Below, piece by piece: positions 17,644-28,690 of a stretch of DNA of 64,000 bases (positions are counted from its first letter, which is position 1; every line of letters begins with the position of its first letter). The stretch is taken from contig NZ_CAIWTY010000026.1 of the NCBI RefSeq assembly GCF_903915725.1, forward strand, positions 1-64,000, given 5' to 3'. Both the position numbers and the translations under genes were made by a program. The stretch is from an uncultured Rhodopila sp. (lineage in GTDB: Bacteria; Pseudomonadota; Alphaproteobacteria; Acetobacterales; Acetobacteraceae). The notes below the pieces were generated by a model. It did no database searches. It was not told the DNA's origin and worked only from the letters and a program-made list of their open reading frames with translations.

Positions 17644-18156
17644 ATGGCCTGGCATGAGATCGTGCGGGACGTGCTGAAACGCCACACTGTCAACCTGGTC
17701 ACCTATGTCCCGGACAATGTGCTGCGCCCGCTGATCGATGGCGTCGAAGCCGATGCGTTCTTTACCGCGTTCGCCTGCACCCGGGAGGAAGAGGCGCTGG
17801 GCATCGTCGCCGGCGCCTGGATGGGCGGGAGGCGGGGCATCCTGCTGATGCAGACCTCCGGCTTCGCGACATTGCCGAATGCGATCGCCTCGCTGGCGGT
17901 GCCGTTCCAGATCCCGGTGGTGATGATGGTTTCGGAACGCGGTACCTTGGGGGAATTCAATATCGGCCAGTCGCTGGTGGCGCGGACGATGCGCCCGGTG
18001 CTGGATGCGCTGGCGGTCGAGCATCACACCATGACTCGGCTGGATGAGGCGGAGTTCATCCTCGATCGGTCTTTGGTGCAGGCCTACGCGACGATGGCGC
18101 CGGTGTGTTTCATTCTTTCGCCGCTGCTGACCGGCGGCAAAGTTTTTGCGAAATAG
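17644..18156 (+). CDS. ThDP-dependent decarboxylase, N-terminal (alpha) subunit
   Basis: The 170-residue protein matches the PYR half of thiamine-diphosphate enzymes and is closest in layout to the alpha subunit of sulfopyruvate/phosphonopyruvate decarboxylases. The cofactor-activating glutamate lies in CTREEEALGIVAGAWMGG. LMQTSGFATLPNAIASL and IPVVMMVSERG follow. GGAGG about ten bases before the ATG sets the start. The beta subunit begins 12 bases after the stop. The pair is divergent from tcuA with only 73 bases between start codons, so a shared control region is likely. Its real substrate is not known; sulfopyruvate itself is not indicated by any neighbour. Confidence 0.82.
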   Translation: MAWHEIVRDVLKRHTVNLVTYVPDNVLRPLIDGVEADAFFTAFACTREEEALGIVAGAWMGGRRGILLMQTSGFATLPNAIASLAVPFQIPVVMMVSERGTLGEFNIGQSLVARTMRPVLDALAVEHHTMTRLDEAEFILDRSLVQAYATMAPVCFILSPLLTGGKVFAK

Positions 18157-18168
18157 GAGGGGCCGGGC

Positions 18169-18798
18169 ATGTCGGCGTTGTCGAACCACCCGGTGAGCCG
18201 GGACCAGGCCAAAGTCATGAACCGTTTCGAGGTCACCCGCCGCCTGATCGGCTTGCTGCGGCATGACGAGGCTGTCGTTGGCGGCATCGGTTATACGAAT
18301 TTCGACCTGTGGGCGGCCTCGGCGCTGCCGGGCGGGGGGCGGCGGGGGCCGAATTTCTACATGCTCGGCAGCATGGGGCTGGCGGTGCCGATTGCGCTGG
18401 GGGTGGCGCTGGCACAACCGGGACGGCGGGTCTTCGCGCTGGAGGGGGACGGGTCGATTTTGATGCAGCTTGGCTCGCTGGCGACGGTGGCGGCGCGGGG
18501 GGTGCGGAACCTGTGCATCGTGATCATGGACAACGGGGCGTACCAGATCACCGGCGGTCAGGAGACGGCTGCGGGGCAGGGGGCGGATATCGCCGGGATC
18601 GCCCGCGCCTCGGGGCTGCGGCAGAGCGCCTGGGCGGCGGATGAGGATGCGTTCGCGGAACTGGCCGGGCGGGCGTTGACCGAGGACGGGCCGTGGCTCA
18701 TCGGCTGCCGGATCGATGGCGGCAAGCCGGTGGATACCACGGAGCGGGACCCGGCGCGGATACGGGACCAGTTCATGCGGGGGTTGGGGGTGCGGTAA
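18169..18798 (+). CDS. ThDP-dependent decarboxylase, C-terminal (beta) subunit
   Basis: The 209-residue partner of the preceding gene carries the PP domain. The ThDP/Mg motif GDG-(x)n-N is visible as LEGDGSILMQLGSLATVAAR through VIMDNGAYQITGGQ. MLGSMGLAVPIALGVALAQP precedes it. Phosphonopyruvate/sulfopyruvate decarboxylase beta chains have the same length and order. The start has GGAGGGG eight to ten bases upstream. The two chains should assemble in the cytoplasm into a 2-oxoacid decarboxylase; the link to tricarballylate or aconitate use is only positional. Confidence 0.82.
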   Translation: MSALSNHPVSRDQAKVMNRFEVTRRLIGLLRHDEAVVGGIGYTNFDLWAASALPGGGRRGPNFYMLGSMGLAVPIALGVALAQPGRRVFALEGDGSILMQLGSLATVAARGVRNLCIVIMDNGAYQITGGQETAAGQGADIAGIARASGLRQSAWAADEDAFAELAGRALTEDGPWLIGCRIDGGKPVDTTERDPARIRDQFMRGLGVR

Positions 18799-19050
18799 GG
18801 GCGGGTAAAAGGCCTCCCTTCCGAAGTCAATTCGGACTGGCATTACATTGGCCGAATCCTGTATTTGACCAACGTTGTTTGGTCAGGACCGTAGCCGTGG
18901 TTGAGATGAACCTTGCCGGCGCGAAGTCTATTACGCTCGATCGGCGTCGTGCGGAGGGGCCGGTTGCGCTTGAGATGGGGCACGGGGAGCGCTGCGCTGA
19001 TAGAACCGGGCTTCCAGGTGGCGCATGCAGTGGAGGCGCGCGAAGGAATT

Positions 19051-19093
19051 TTAACGCAGATGAACGCGGATGAACGCAGATGAACGCGGATAA
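19051..19093. repeat. Left inverted repeat flanking the GxxExxY gene
   Basis: Four near-tandem units of GAACGCRGAT occupy 19051-19093 and end in AA. The reverse complement recurs at 19483-19515 after the gene. The GxxExxY start codon lies inside this repeat, so the repeat supplies the first codons. Confidence 0.85.
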
Positions 19094-19463
19094 GAGAAAT
19101 TGCAACGACCTTTCCGAAGTGATTATCGGCCGGGCGTTCGTTGTTTCGAACACGCTTGGTGTGGGGTTTCTTGAAAAGGTGTACGAGAATGCTCTTGCGC
19201 ATGAGCTTCGCAAGATGGGTTTCTCGGTCCGTCAGCAGTACAGTATTCAGGTGTGGTATGACGATGTTGTTGTCGGTGTTTACACTGCGGATCTGTTGGT
19301 TGAGGACGCGGTGGTGATCGAGCTTAAAGCAACAAAGGCGCTGGACCCGGTCCACAGCGCGCAATGCCTGAATTATCTGAAAGCGACAGGACTCTCGCTT
19401 TGTCTGCTACTGAACTTCGGCAATCCTCGCCTCGAGATCAGGCGCGTGGCCAATCGTCTCTGA
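19080..19463 (+). CDS. GxxExxY family protein
   Basis: The 127-residue protein carries the name-giving motif as GVGFLEKVYENAL near residue 27, then a PD-(D/E)xK-like core: YTADLLVEDAVVIELKATKA and LNYLKATGLSLCLLLNFG. The family is widespread and of unknown function; a nuclease-like fold is inferred from the D...E-x-K pattern. The ATG at 19080 lies inside a GAACGCRGAT-type repeat, and the matching inverted copy follows the stop by 20 bases. Codon use is less GC-biased than in neighbours, consistent with a mobile cassette. No ribosome-binding site is obvious, so the exact start is uncertain. Confidence 0.85.
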   Translation: MNADKRNCNDLSEVIIGRAFVVSNTLGVGFLEKVYENALAHELRKMGFSVRQQYSIQVWYDDVVVGVYTADLLVEDAVVIELKATKALDPVHSAQCLNYLKATGLSLCLLLNFGNPRLEIRRVANRL

Positions 19464-19482
19464 CAGCAAAGCAACGATCCCC

Positions 19483-19515
19483 TTTATCTGCGTTCATCTG
19501 CGTTCATCCGCGTTT
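19483..19515. repeat. Right inverted repeat flanking the GxxExxY gene
   Basis: The words TTTATCTGCG, TTCATCTGCG and TTCATCCGCG form the reverse complement of the repeat at 19051-19093. Together they bracket the GxxExxY gene as a ~465-base unit. Confidence 0.85.
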
Positions 19516-19662
19516 CATTGCGGTGCCAAAAACCACATTGTCCCGCGCCAGGGAGAAACTGGCAGTAAAACCCCCCAGAAAGCAACAGGGCAGGCAGGCA
19601 TCCGCATTGGCGCGAGAACTCCGGGGGCGGCTACCGCCAGACCCGCCCCCCGCACGTCCTAT

Positions 19663-20835
19663 TCAAGCCGATCGGCGGGGCGCCGCGGCAGCGGGGGCGC
19701 CATTGCCGGCGGGCTTGACAGCACCGGCGGCCATCACCGTAGCGCCGGCCTTCTCAATCTGTTCGGTGACCGAGGCGATCAGCTCCTCCCAGCTTTTCTC
19801 AAAGGATTCGACGCCCTGCTGTTCCAGCACGTCCGCCACGTCGGCGATGTCCACCCCGGCGCCGCGCAGATCCTCGATCACCTTGCGCGCCGCCGTGTAG
19901 CTGTTGCGGATCGTGTCGCCTCTCACCACACCGTGATCTGCTACCGCCCGCAGCGTAGCCTCCGGCATCGTGTTGACGGTGTCCTTGGCCACCAGATCGA
20001 CGACGTATTTGGTATCCGGGAAGGACTTGTCCTTCACCCCGGTGGAGGCCCAGAGCAGCCGCTGCGGCATCGCGCCGGCCGCGGCCAAAGCCTGCCAGCG
20101 CGGGGTTTCCAGCATGTGCTCATACACCTCATACGCCAGCCGGCTGTTCGCCACCGCCGCCTGACCGCGAAGCTGCGGCGCATTGGAGCCGAGCCGCTTA
20201 TCAACCTCGGTATCGACGCGGCTGACGAAGAAGGAGGCGACGCTTTCGATGCCGTGCAGGCTGCCGCCCGCGGCCAGCCGCTGTTCCAGCCCGCTCAGGA
20301 AGGCTTCCAGCACCGCCTTGTAGCGATCCACGGAAAAAATCAGCGTGACGTTGACGCTGATCCCGGCCGCCAGGGTTTCCGTAATCGCCGGCAGGCCGGC
20401 CAGGGTGGCGGGGATCTTGATGAACAGGTTGGGCCGGTCCACCAGCCACCACAGTCCGCGCGCCTCGGCGGCGGTGCGGGCGGCGTCCTCGGCGATGCGG
20501 GGGTCCACCTCGATCGACACGCGGCCATCGCGGCCGCCGGATTTCTCGAACACCGGCCGCAATATGTCGCAGGCGGCGCGGACGTCCCAGGCGGTCAACA
20601 GCCGCAAGGTCTCGCCGATGGCGGTGCCGCGCACGGCGAGGTCGCGCAACTGCTCCTCATAGCCCGAGCCGCTGCCGATGGCCTTGGAGAAGATCGTCGG
20701 ATTGGTGGTGATGCCGACGATCTCGCCGGCTTCCACCGAGTGCGCCAGGCTGCCGGAGCTGATCCGGGTCCGGCTCAAGTCGTCCAGCCATACGGCCACC
20801 CCGGCGGCGGCGAGATCTTTCAGTGCTGTGCCCAT
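19663..20835 (-). CDS. tal: Transaldolase
   Basis: The 390-residue cytoplasmic enzyme transfers a dihydroxyacetone unit between pentose-phosphate-pathway sugars. Recognised features are [51 protein letters not shown] with the Schiff-base lysine, [18 protein letters not shown] and [20 protein letters not shown]. This is the long transaldolase subtype. The C-terminus has an added Ala/Pro-rich tail of about 25 residues. The ATG at 20833-20835 has AGGAG six bases upstream; a TTG two codons earlier is less likely. It stands alone between the GxxExxY cassette and an MFS gene on the same strand. Confidence 0.92.
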   Translation of the reverse strand: MGTALKDLAAAGVAVWLDDLSRTRISSGSLAHSVEAGEIVGITTNPTIFSKAIGSGSGYEEQLRDLAVRGTAIGETLRLLTAWDVRAACDILRPVFEKSGGRDGRVSIEVDPRIAEDAARTAAEARGLWWLVDRPNLFIKIPATLAGLPAITETLAAGISVNVTLIFSVDRYKAVLEAFLSGLEQRLAAGGSLHGIESVASFFVSRVDTEVDKRLGSNAPQLRGQAAVANSRLAYEVYEHMLETPRWQALAAAGAMPQRLLWASTGVKDKSFPDTKYVVDLVAKDTVNTMPEATLRAVADHGVVRGDTIRNSYTAARKVIEDLRGAGVDIADVADVLEQQGVESFEKSWEELIASVTEQIEKAGATVMAAGAVKPAGNGAPAAAAPRRSA

Positions 20836-20952
20836 GATCAACTCCTGTGGCGCCCATCATCGAGTTGGGCACGGGCGCCGCGTCATGCACCCGCAAAAGC
20901 CAACCCGACGCGATCGTGAACGCCTTCTCGCGAAAGTTGGCAAGACTCGGAT

Positions 20953-22272
20953 TTAGTCCGCCGTGGCGCCGAATGCTGGACGCGCGCTGTTCACCTCGGC
21001 CACGCGGTCCTCGTCCGGCCGGTGGAACAGCAGGACGACCAGCACGGAGGACAGCGCCAGCCCGGCCATCAGCAGGAAGGCGTACTGGAAGGATCCGGAC
21101 GCGCTGACAACCCAGCCGGTGATGGCCGGCGCCAGGAAGCCGGAGAGCGCGAAGCCGGTGTCCATGATGCCGAGCGCGGTCGCCGCGCGTTTCGGCACGA
21201 TATCGACGTTGATGGCATAGTAGGAGGCGTTGGCGCCCATGCTGAAAGCTACGGCCACGGTGATACAGGCGATTGCCAGCGGCAGGCTGGCGATGAAGCC
21301 GATGGGGATCACCGCGAGCGCCGCGATCAGCTGGCTCACGCCAATCAGCAGGGTGCGGGACTTCCTGAGGCTGCCGGTGTGCTTCAGCAGGTAATCCGAC
21401 AGGTAGCCGAGTGCGACGAGCAGCACCGCTGCGGAGGCCCAGGGCAGGATGGCGAACAGGCCGACCTCGCGGACATTGAGGTGGTAGGTTTGCGAGAGGT
21501 AGTTGGGCAGCCAGGTCATGAAGAAGAACAGGAAGTAGCCGAACACGAAAAACGCCCAGTAGTTGGCCAGCAATGTGCGGTTGGTCAGCAGCAGACGCCA
21601 GTCGGTGACGCCGTGCACCACGTGGCCGGCGGTGCGGTCGCGTTGCGCTTCGACTCCGCCGCGGATGTGCTTCAACTCGGCGTCACTGACGAAGCTGGAC
21701 TGTGCCGGGTCGTTGCGGAAGAAGATAAGCCACAGCGGCACCCAGATGCCGCTGATGACGGTCAGCGCGAAGAACATGCCGCGCCAGCCGAACGCATGAA
21801 TCAACTGCGTCGATATCGGCGCGCCAACCGCAAGCGCGATCGGCACGGCGACCAGTGTGTTGCCGAGGGCGATGGCGCGCTCATGCGGCGCGAGCCAGCG
21901 GCTGACCGCACCGGTGAGGGCCGGGAAGTTGGGACCCTCGGCCACGCCGAGCACCGTGCGGGCGACATAGAGCGTCAGGAAACCGCCGGCGAACCCGGTG
22001 ACGCCGATGGATGCGGTCCAGAGCAGGGCGGCGACCAGGAGGACGGCTCGGGCGCCCCAGCGGTCCACTGCGATGCCGCCGAGGAAGGTGGTGACGGCGT
22101 AGCCCAGCCCGAAGGCGCCGAGGATGAGGCCGATTTCGGACGGGCCGAGGCCAAGCTCGGTCTTGATGTCGCCTAGGGCGAAGGCGATGGCGGAGCGGTC
22201 GATGTAGTTCGCGACGGTGATGTAGAATAGGAGGACGATGACGATCCAGCGGAAACTGCCTTTGCTAGCCAT
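20953..22272 (-). CDS. MFS transporter, anion:cation symporter type
   Basis: The 439-residue twelve-helix protein begins with the helix LFYITVANYIDRSAIAFALGD, typical of the ACS branch of the major facilitator superfamily that carries sugar acids and other organic anions. The GYAVTTFLGGIAVDRWGARAV motif follows helix 2. A second-half FFMTWLPNYLSQTYHL also fits. The ATG at 22270-22272 has AGGGGG five to six bases upstream; the open frame beyond has no homology. Transaldolase lies downstream on the same strand after 117 bases. Substrate unknown; a carboxylate or hexonate is the best guess. Confidence 0.87.
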   Translation of the reverse strand: MASKGSFRWIVIVLLFYITVANYIDRSAIAFALGDIKTELGLGPSEIGLILGAFGLGYAVTTFLGGIAVDRWGARAVLLVAALLWTASIGVTGFAGGFLTLYVARTVLGVAEGPNFPALTGAVSRWLAPHERAIALGNTLVAVPIALAVGAPISTQLIHAFGWRGMFFALTVISGIWVPLWLIFFRNDPAQSSFVSDAELKHIRGGVEAQRDRTAGHVVHGVTDWRLLLTNRTLLANYWAFFVFGYFLFFFMTWLPNYLSQTYHLNVREVGLFAILPWASAAVLLVALGYLSDYLLKHTGSLRKSRTLLIGVSQLIAALAVIPIGFIASLPLAIACITVAVAFSMGANASYYAINVDIVPKRAATALGIMDTGFALSGFLAPAITGWVVSASGSFQYAFLLMAGLALSSVLVVLLFHRPDEDRVAEVNSARPAFGATAD

Positions 22273-22606
22273 GGATCCCCCTGTCGCGAGTGGTTCGCGT
22301 TTGGTTTGGTTGGCTTCGTGGAGGCGAGGCTGTGGGGCGCGGTTGGTTCGATCGCGCGATGTCGTGGGCGAGACCATAGTCCCGGGCGCGGATACCGCAA
22401 GGGTGGGGCTGCGGGAAGGTGCGGGTCGCGCGCTGTTCCCTGAAAATGGCCGGGTTCTTTTATGCGTTTTCAGAACAGAATGTGAGCGGAGTTCGACATC
22501 CGGGATGACCATCGGTCGATACCGATAGACGTTGATTTTCGCGGTTGTCGAACAGAATTGTCAAAAACTGATAAGGCGGCTATCGTGGTCCCAGGAGGTG
22601 GATGCC
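22273..22606. other. Divergent promoter region between MFS gene and parD
   Basis: These 334 bases hold the control regions of the leftward MFS gene and rightward parDE. A weak promoter-like pair, TTGTCG at 22545-22550 and TGATAA at 22569-22574 (18-base spacing), points toward parD. No gene is seen. Confidence 0.35.
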
Positions 22607-22897
22607 GTGGCTAATGCCGGAAGGAACTTCAGCCTGACGGAAGAGTTGGGCTTTTTCGTCGACGATCAGGTGAAATCCGGGCGCCACGTGAGCAGCAGCG
22701 AGGTTGTGCGCGAGGCGCTGCGGCGCTACCAGGACGACATCAGGCGTGAGCAGGGACATCTCGAGTATCTCCGCAAGCTAGCGGAGAGGGGCGAGACCGA
22801 CATCGCCGTGGGGCGCTACGTTGAACTCACTACGCCGGGCGACGTCCGCGCCCACATCCTCGGCCGTGCCGCCCGCCGTTCTCGCGCAACGGAGTAA
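22607..22897 (+). CDS. parD: ParD-family antitoxin
   Basis: The 96-residue protein is a CopG/ribbon-helix-helix antitoxin of type II parDE systems. RHVSSSEVVREALRRYQDD is the ParD signature, and the C-terminal half (EYLRKLAERGETDIAVG) is the toxin-binding tail. A GTG start at 22607 is chosen because AGGAGG lies eight bases upstream; frames reaching further left have no homology. The stop is two bases before the toxin start, so the two are coupled. The protein would neutralise ParE and repress its own operon. Confidence 0.85.
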   Translation: MANAGRNFSLTEELGFFVDDQVKSGRHVSSSEVVREALRRYQDDIRREQGHLEYLRKLAERGETDIAVGRYVELTTPGDVRAHILGRAARRSRATE

Positions 22898-22899
22898 TT

Positions 22900-23268
22900 G
22901 TGCTCCGCGTCCTGTTTACCGATTCCGCGACGCGGCAAGCGGACGAGATCGGTGTATGGGGCAAGAAACGATTTGGCGAATCGGTGCGATACCGTTATAG
23001 CCTTCTATTGACCCAAGCCATTATCGACCTGGCGGAGGCGCCCCGGCGGCGCGGTGTCGAGATCGTAGACGGTCGCATCCACTGCCATATCCGGCACAGC
23101 CTCCCGTCCGTTCGGAAAGCCGACCGTGTTGGCTCGGCGCGGCACCTTGTTATTGCCCGCGTTGTCGGCGACGCGCTGTGGGTGCTGGCCTTTGCTCACG
23201 ACAGCATGGTCGATGAACGCGACGACCATATTAGCCAGGGTGAAGGCGAGGTGGAGGAGGGTCTTTAG
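22900..23268 (+). CDS. parE: ParE/RelE-superfamily toxin
   Basis: The 122-residue protein matches ParE toxins: LRVLFTDSATRQADEIGVWG at the start, AIIDLAEAPRRRGVEIVDGR, and RHLVIARVVGDALWVLAFAHDSM near the end. Family members usually poison DNA gyrase. It starts with GTG two bases after the parD stop. An acidic tail (SQGEGEVEEGL) extends beyond the usual end. gyrB, encoding a subunit of the presumed family target, lies 260 bases further on in the opposite direction; this is probably coincidence. Confidence 0.82.
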   Translation: MLRVLFTDSATRQADEIGVWGKKRFGESVRYRYSLLLTQAIIDLAEAPRRRGVEIVDGRIHCHIRHSLPSVRKADRVGSARHLVIARVVGDALWVLAFAHDSMVDERDDHISQGEGEVEEGL

Positions 23269-23506
23269 CCGCTCCGGCTGCATCGGACGGTCGTTTCGAT
23301 ACGTATTCGACTGAGTTTGATATTCACCTACAGGCTGTTAGTTTGGATTTTCTTGACATCTGACAAGTCACGTTGGAACTCGCTCAACTTACTACCACGT
23401 GATGCGCGTTCCATCGTAACCTCTGCCATGTCGTTCATCCAGTATAGGAAATTTATCGAGTTTTCATCGCGGCGGACGTCAGCATCAGAAAAGGCACGAA
23501 AATTTA

Positions 23507-23520
23507 GGAGGAAATCCTCC
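23507..23520 (-). terminator. Possible rho-independent terminator of gyrB
   Basis: Seven bases past the gyrB stop, the palindrome GGAGGATTTCCTCC is followed on the minus strand by TAAATTTT. The stem is short (about six pairs), so this is a modest candidate. Confidence 0.45.
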
Positions 23521-23527
23521 ACGTGGT

Positions 23528-25990
<2,463 letters not shown>

Positions 25991-26013
25991 TCAGTACTCT
26001 AGATAGATAGCAT

Positions 26014-27195
26014 CTATGGAGCGCCCGATACAGGGGCAACGATCGACTCAGACCGAAGAAATCGGCCATCCGGGTGCAATTGGCCACCGCCGGTCTCGAA
26101 TGCCTCGGCCCGATCCGCCAAAGGCAGGAAGATGTCGCTGTCGGTGCCGGTGACGAATGTCTGCGCCTTCAGGCGATCCAGCGCGTCCCATAGCGCGGCG
26201 CGGCGTTGCAAGTCCAGATGAACCGCCGGTTCGTCGAGCAAAAGCAGAGGCGCGAAGCCGCGCGCAGTGGCGATCAGCCCGGCATGCGCCAGGATCACGC
26301 CAATCAGCAACGCCTTCTGCTGCCCCGTGCTGGCCAGCGCGGCGGGCGTTCCTGTTGCCACGTCGGTCAGCTTCATGTCGGTGCGATGCGCCCCCAGCGC
26401 CGCGCTGCCGGCCGAAGCGTCGCGTACCCGGTTCGTCTCCAGCCCGGCGCGCAGCCAGTCCTCCACCGCCAGCGCCGACTCGGTTTGCAGCTTCTCGGCG
26501 ATCGGGCAGGCCAGGCCGATGCGGGCGGGGGGGAAGTGGCCGATGATGCCCGCTTCGGTTTGAGCGTTCAGCCGGGTCACCAGCGCCAGCCGCGCGGCCG
26601 AGGCGGCAACGGCATGGCGCGCGATGGCGTCCTCCAGGCCAGCCAGCCAGGCGCGGTCGTGGCGCCCTTCCGCCAGCAACCGGTTGCGGCTGCCGACGGC
26701 AGTGTCGTGCGCCGCCATCTCGCGCGCATGGCCCGGCTCCAGCGCCCAGACCAGGCGGTCGAGGAAGCGGCGGCGGCCGGACAGCCCCTCCATGAACAGG
26801 CGGTCCATCTGCGGCGTCAGCCAGACCGCGGTGACAATTCGGGAAATATCCGCCTGGCTGCGCGGTGCCGCCCCATCCAGCCGGAACACCCGCCCATCGG
26901 CGCGGCCGTCGGGGCGAGAGCCGGTGCCGATATCGGTTTCGCCCTCCGCGGTGCGGAAGCGGCCCGCCACCGCCCAGGCGCCGGAACCGCCCTGGCGGGG
27001 CAGATCGCCCGTGCGGGCGCCGCGCAGGCCGCGGCCGGGCATCAGCAGTGACAGCGCCTCCAGCAGGTTTGTCTTGCCGCTGCCATTGGGTCCGTACAAC
27101 ACGGTGACGCGCGGCGCCGGGCGCCAGACCAGCGCCGTATAGTTGCGAAAATCAGTCAAAAAGAGGCGATTGAGGCGGAGCACGATACCGAACAT
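26014..27195 (-). CDS. recF: DNA replication/repair protein RecF
   Basis: The 393-residue SMC-like ATPase loads RecA at single-strand gaps with RecO and RecR. Walker A is GPNGSGKT (residues 35-42) after LTDFRNY. The ABC signature is in LASTGQQKALLIG and Walker B is LLLLDEPAVHLD. The ATG at 27193-27195 is the first start near the conserved N-terminus; the longer open frame overlaps the divergent monooxygenase gene. gyrB follows, but dnaN does not precede it as it often does; a monooxygenase gene is divergent only 36 bases away. Confidence 0.95.
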   Translation of the reverse strand: MFGIVLRLNRLFLTDFRNYTALVWRPAPRVTVLYGPNGSGKTNLLEALSLLMPGRGLRGARTGDLPRQGGSGAWAVAGRFRTAEGETDIGTGSRPDGRADGRVFRLDGAAPRSQADISRIVTAVWLTPQMDRLFMEGLSGRRRFLDRLVWALEPGHAREMAAHDTAVGSRNRLLAEGRHDRAWLAGLEDAIARHAVAASAARLALVTRLNAQTEAGIIGHFPPARIGLACPIAEKLQTESALAVEDWLRAGLETNRVRDASAGSAALGAHRTDMKLTDVATGTPAALASTGQQKALLIGVILAHAGLIATARGFAPLLLLDEPAVHLDLQRRAALWDALDRLKAQTFVTGTDSDIFLPLADRAEAFETGGGQLHPDGRFLRSESIVAPVSGAP

Positions 27196-27231
27196 GGCCT
27201 CAACGCAGCACGCGGGGAAGGGAGGATTGCC

Positions 27232-28401
27232 ATGTCGCTGCCATCCGAGACGGAGGTCCTGATCGTCGGCGCCGGCCCGGCCGGTCTGGCCGCTGCGGTC
27301 ACCCTCGCGGGGCAGGGCGTTCCCTTCGTCCTGATCGACCGTCTCAAGGCGCCGGAGACCACGTCCCGCGCCGCGGCGGTGCACGCCAGGACGTTGGAAG
27401 TGCTGGAAAAGCTCGGAGTGGCTGAGGCGATGGTCGCGGCCGGCCGGAAGGTTCCGGCGGTCGTGCTGCGCGACCGCGACACGCCGCTGCTGCGCATCGA
27501 TTTCAGCGGCATCGGCTCGCGCTACCGGTTCATCCTCACGTTGCCCCAGAACGAAACCGAGGCGATCCTGACCGCCCGGCTGGCGGCATTGGGAGGCCGA
27601 ATCGAGCGCGGGCAGGAGGCTGTGGCGCTGACCCCGCAGGACGGCGCGGTCAGCGCGACCGTGCGTGACGCGGCGGGTGCGGAAGCCGCCGTGCGGGCGC
27701 GCTATGTCGTCGGCGCGGACGGCTATCACAGCCTGGTGCGAGAGGCGTCGGGCATCGGCTTCGCACCCGGGACCTACGCGCAGACCTTCGTCCTGGCCGA
27801 TGTTCGTATGGACTGGCCGCTGTCGCCGGACGAGATGCAGGGCCTCCTGGCGCGCGAGGGCGTCGCGTTGGTGGTGCCGTTTTCCGCCGAGCGTTTCCGC
27901 ATCGTCGCGACGGTAGCCGATGCGCCGGAGACACCGAGACTACAGGACGTGCAGACGCTGCTGAACCAGCGGGGACCGTCGGCACCGGCGCGGGTGCGCG
28001 ATATCATCTGGTCCTCGCGCTTCCGCATCCACCATGGCGTTGCCGCGCATTATCGCGCCGGACGGGCGTTTCTCGCCGGCGACGCGGCGCATGTGCACAG
28101 CCCGGCGGGCGGGCAGGGCATGAATATCGGCATTCAGGACGCGGTCGCGCTGGGCGACCGCCTTGCCGAGGTCCTCGCCGGGCGGCAGCCGGACGCCTGG
28201 CTGGATGGCTACGAGACGGAACGCCGGCCGGTGGCGGAACAGGTCATCTCGCTGACCGACCGCATGACCCGGGTGGGAACGATGACCAGCCCGGCCGGGC
28301 AGTTCGTACGCAACCTGATGCTGCGCGCTGTCGATCATGTGCCTGCCGCACGGGTGAGGATTGCCGCGCGGATGGCGGAACTGGGGCCGGTGACGGGGTG
28401 A
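27232..28401 (+). CDS. FAD-dependent monooxygenase (PHBH/UbiH type)
   Basis: The 389-residue class A flavoprotein hydroxylase has the three family motifs: GAGPAGLAAAVTLA near the N-terminus, the DG motif in VVGADGYHSLVREASG, and the FAD-ribityl GD motif in FLAGDAAHVHSPAGGQGMNIG. Members use NAD(P)H and O2 to hydroxylate aromatic or phenolic rings. AAGGGAGG lies about eleven bases before the ATG. It is divergent from recF and followed by an inverted-repeat element, so context gives no substrate. The C-terminal thioredoxin-like domain of longer relatives is absent. Confidence 0.87.
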   Translation: MSLPSETEVLIVGAGPAGLAAAVTLAGQGVPFVLIDRLKAPETTSRAAAVHARTLEVLEKLGVAEAMVAAGRKVPAVVLRDRDTPLLRIDFSGIGSRYRFILTLPQNETEAILTARLAALGGRIERGQEAVALTPQDGAVSATVRDAAGAEAAVRARYVVGADGYHSLVREASGIGFAPGTYAQTFVLADVRMDWPLSPDEMQGLLAREGVALVVPFSAERFRIVATVADAPETPRLQDVQTLLNQRGPSAPARVRDIIWSSRFRIHHGVAAHYRAGRAFLAGDAAHVHSPAGGQGMNIGIQDAVALGDRLAEVLAGRQPDAWLDGYETERRPVAEQVISLTDRMTRVGTMTSPAGQFVRNLMLRAVDHVPAARVRIAARMAELGPVTG

Positions 28402-28452
28402 TCGGCCGCGCCTCAGGCAGCCGGCGGTGACTTCGGGAGGTCAAAGCATTTT

Positions 28453-28557
28453 GGAAACACAAATGAACACGAATGAACACAAATAAAAATTACCCTGGCA
28501 CGGAGTCCGAAATTCAGATCGGTTCATTCGTGTTCATTTGTGTTCATTTGCGTTTCC
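28453..28557. repeat. Inverted-repeat element without gene
   Basis: Arms 28453-28487 and 28522-28557 are imperfect reverse complements made of GAACACRAAT units, with a 34-base loop. Unit length and layout match the repeats flanking the GxxExxY gene at 19051-19515. Base composition is far more AT-rich than the surroundings. The remaining bases up to 28690 hold nothing I recognise. Confidence 0.75.
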
Positions 28558-28690
28558 ATACTTTCTTGCTTCCTGCGCCCTCGGCCCATTGGGGCTTTAT
28601 CGCCCCGGCCGATCCGGCTGGCGTTGGTGTTGCCCGAACCAAGCGGGTCAATCAACACATCCGGGCCGGCCCTTTGCAGGGACCAGCAGA

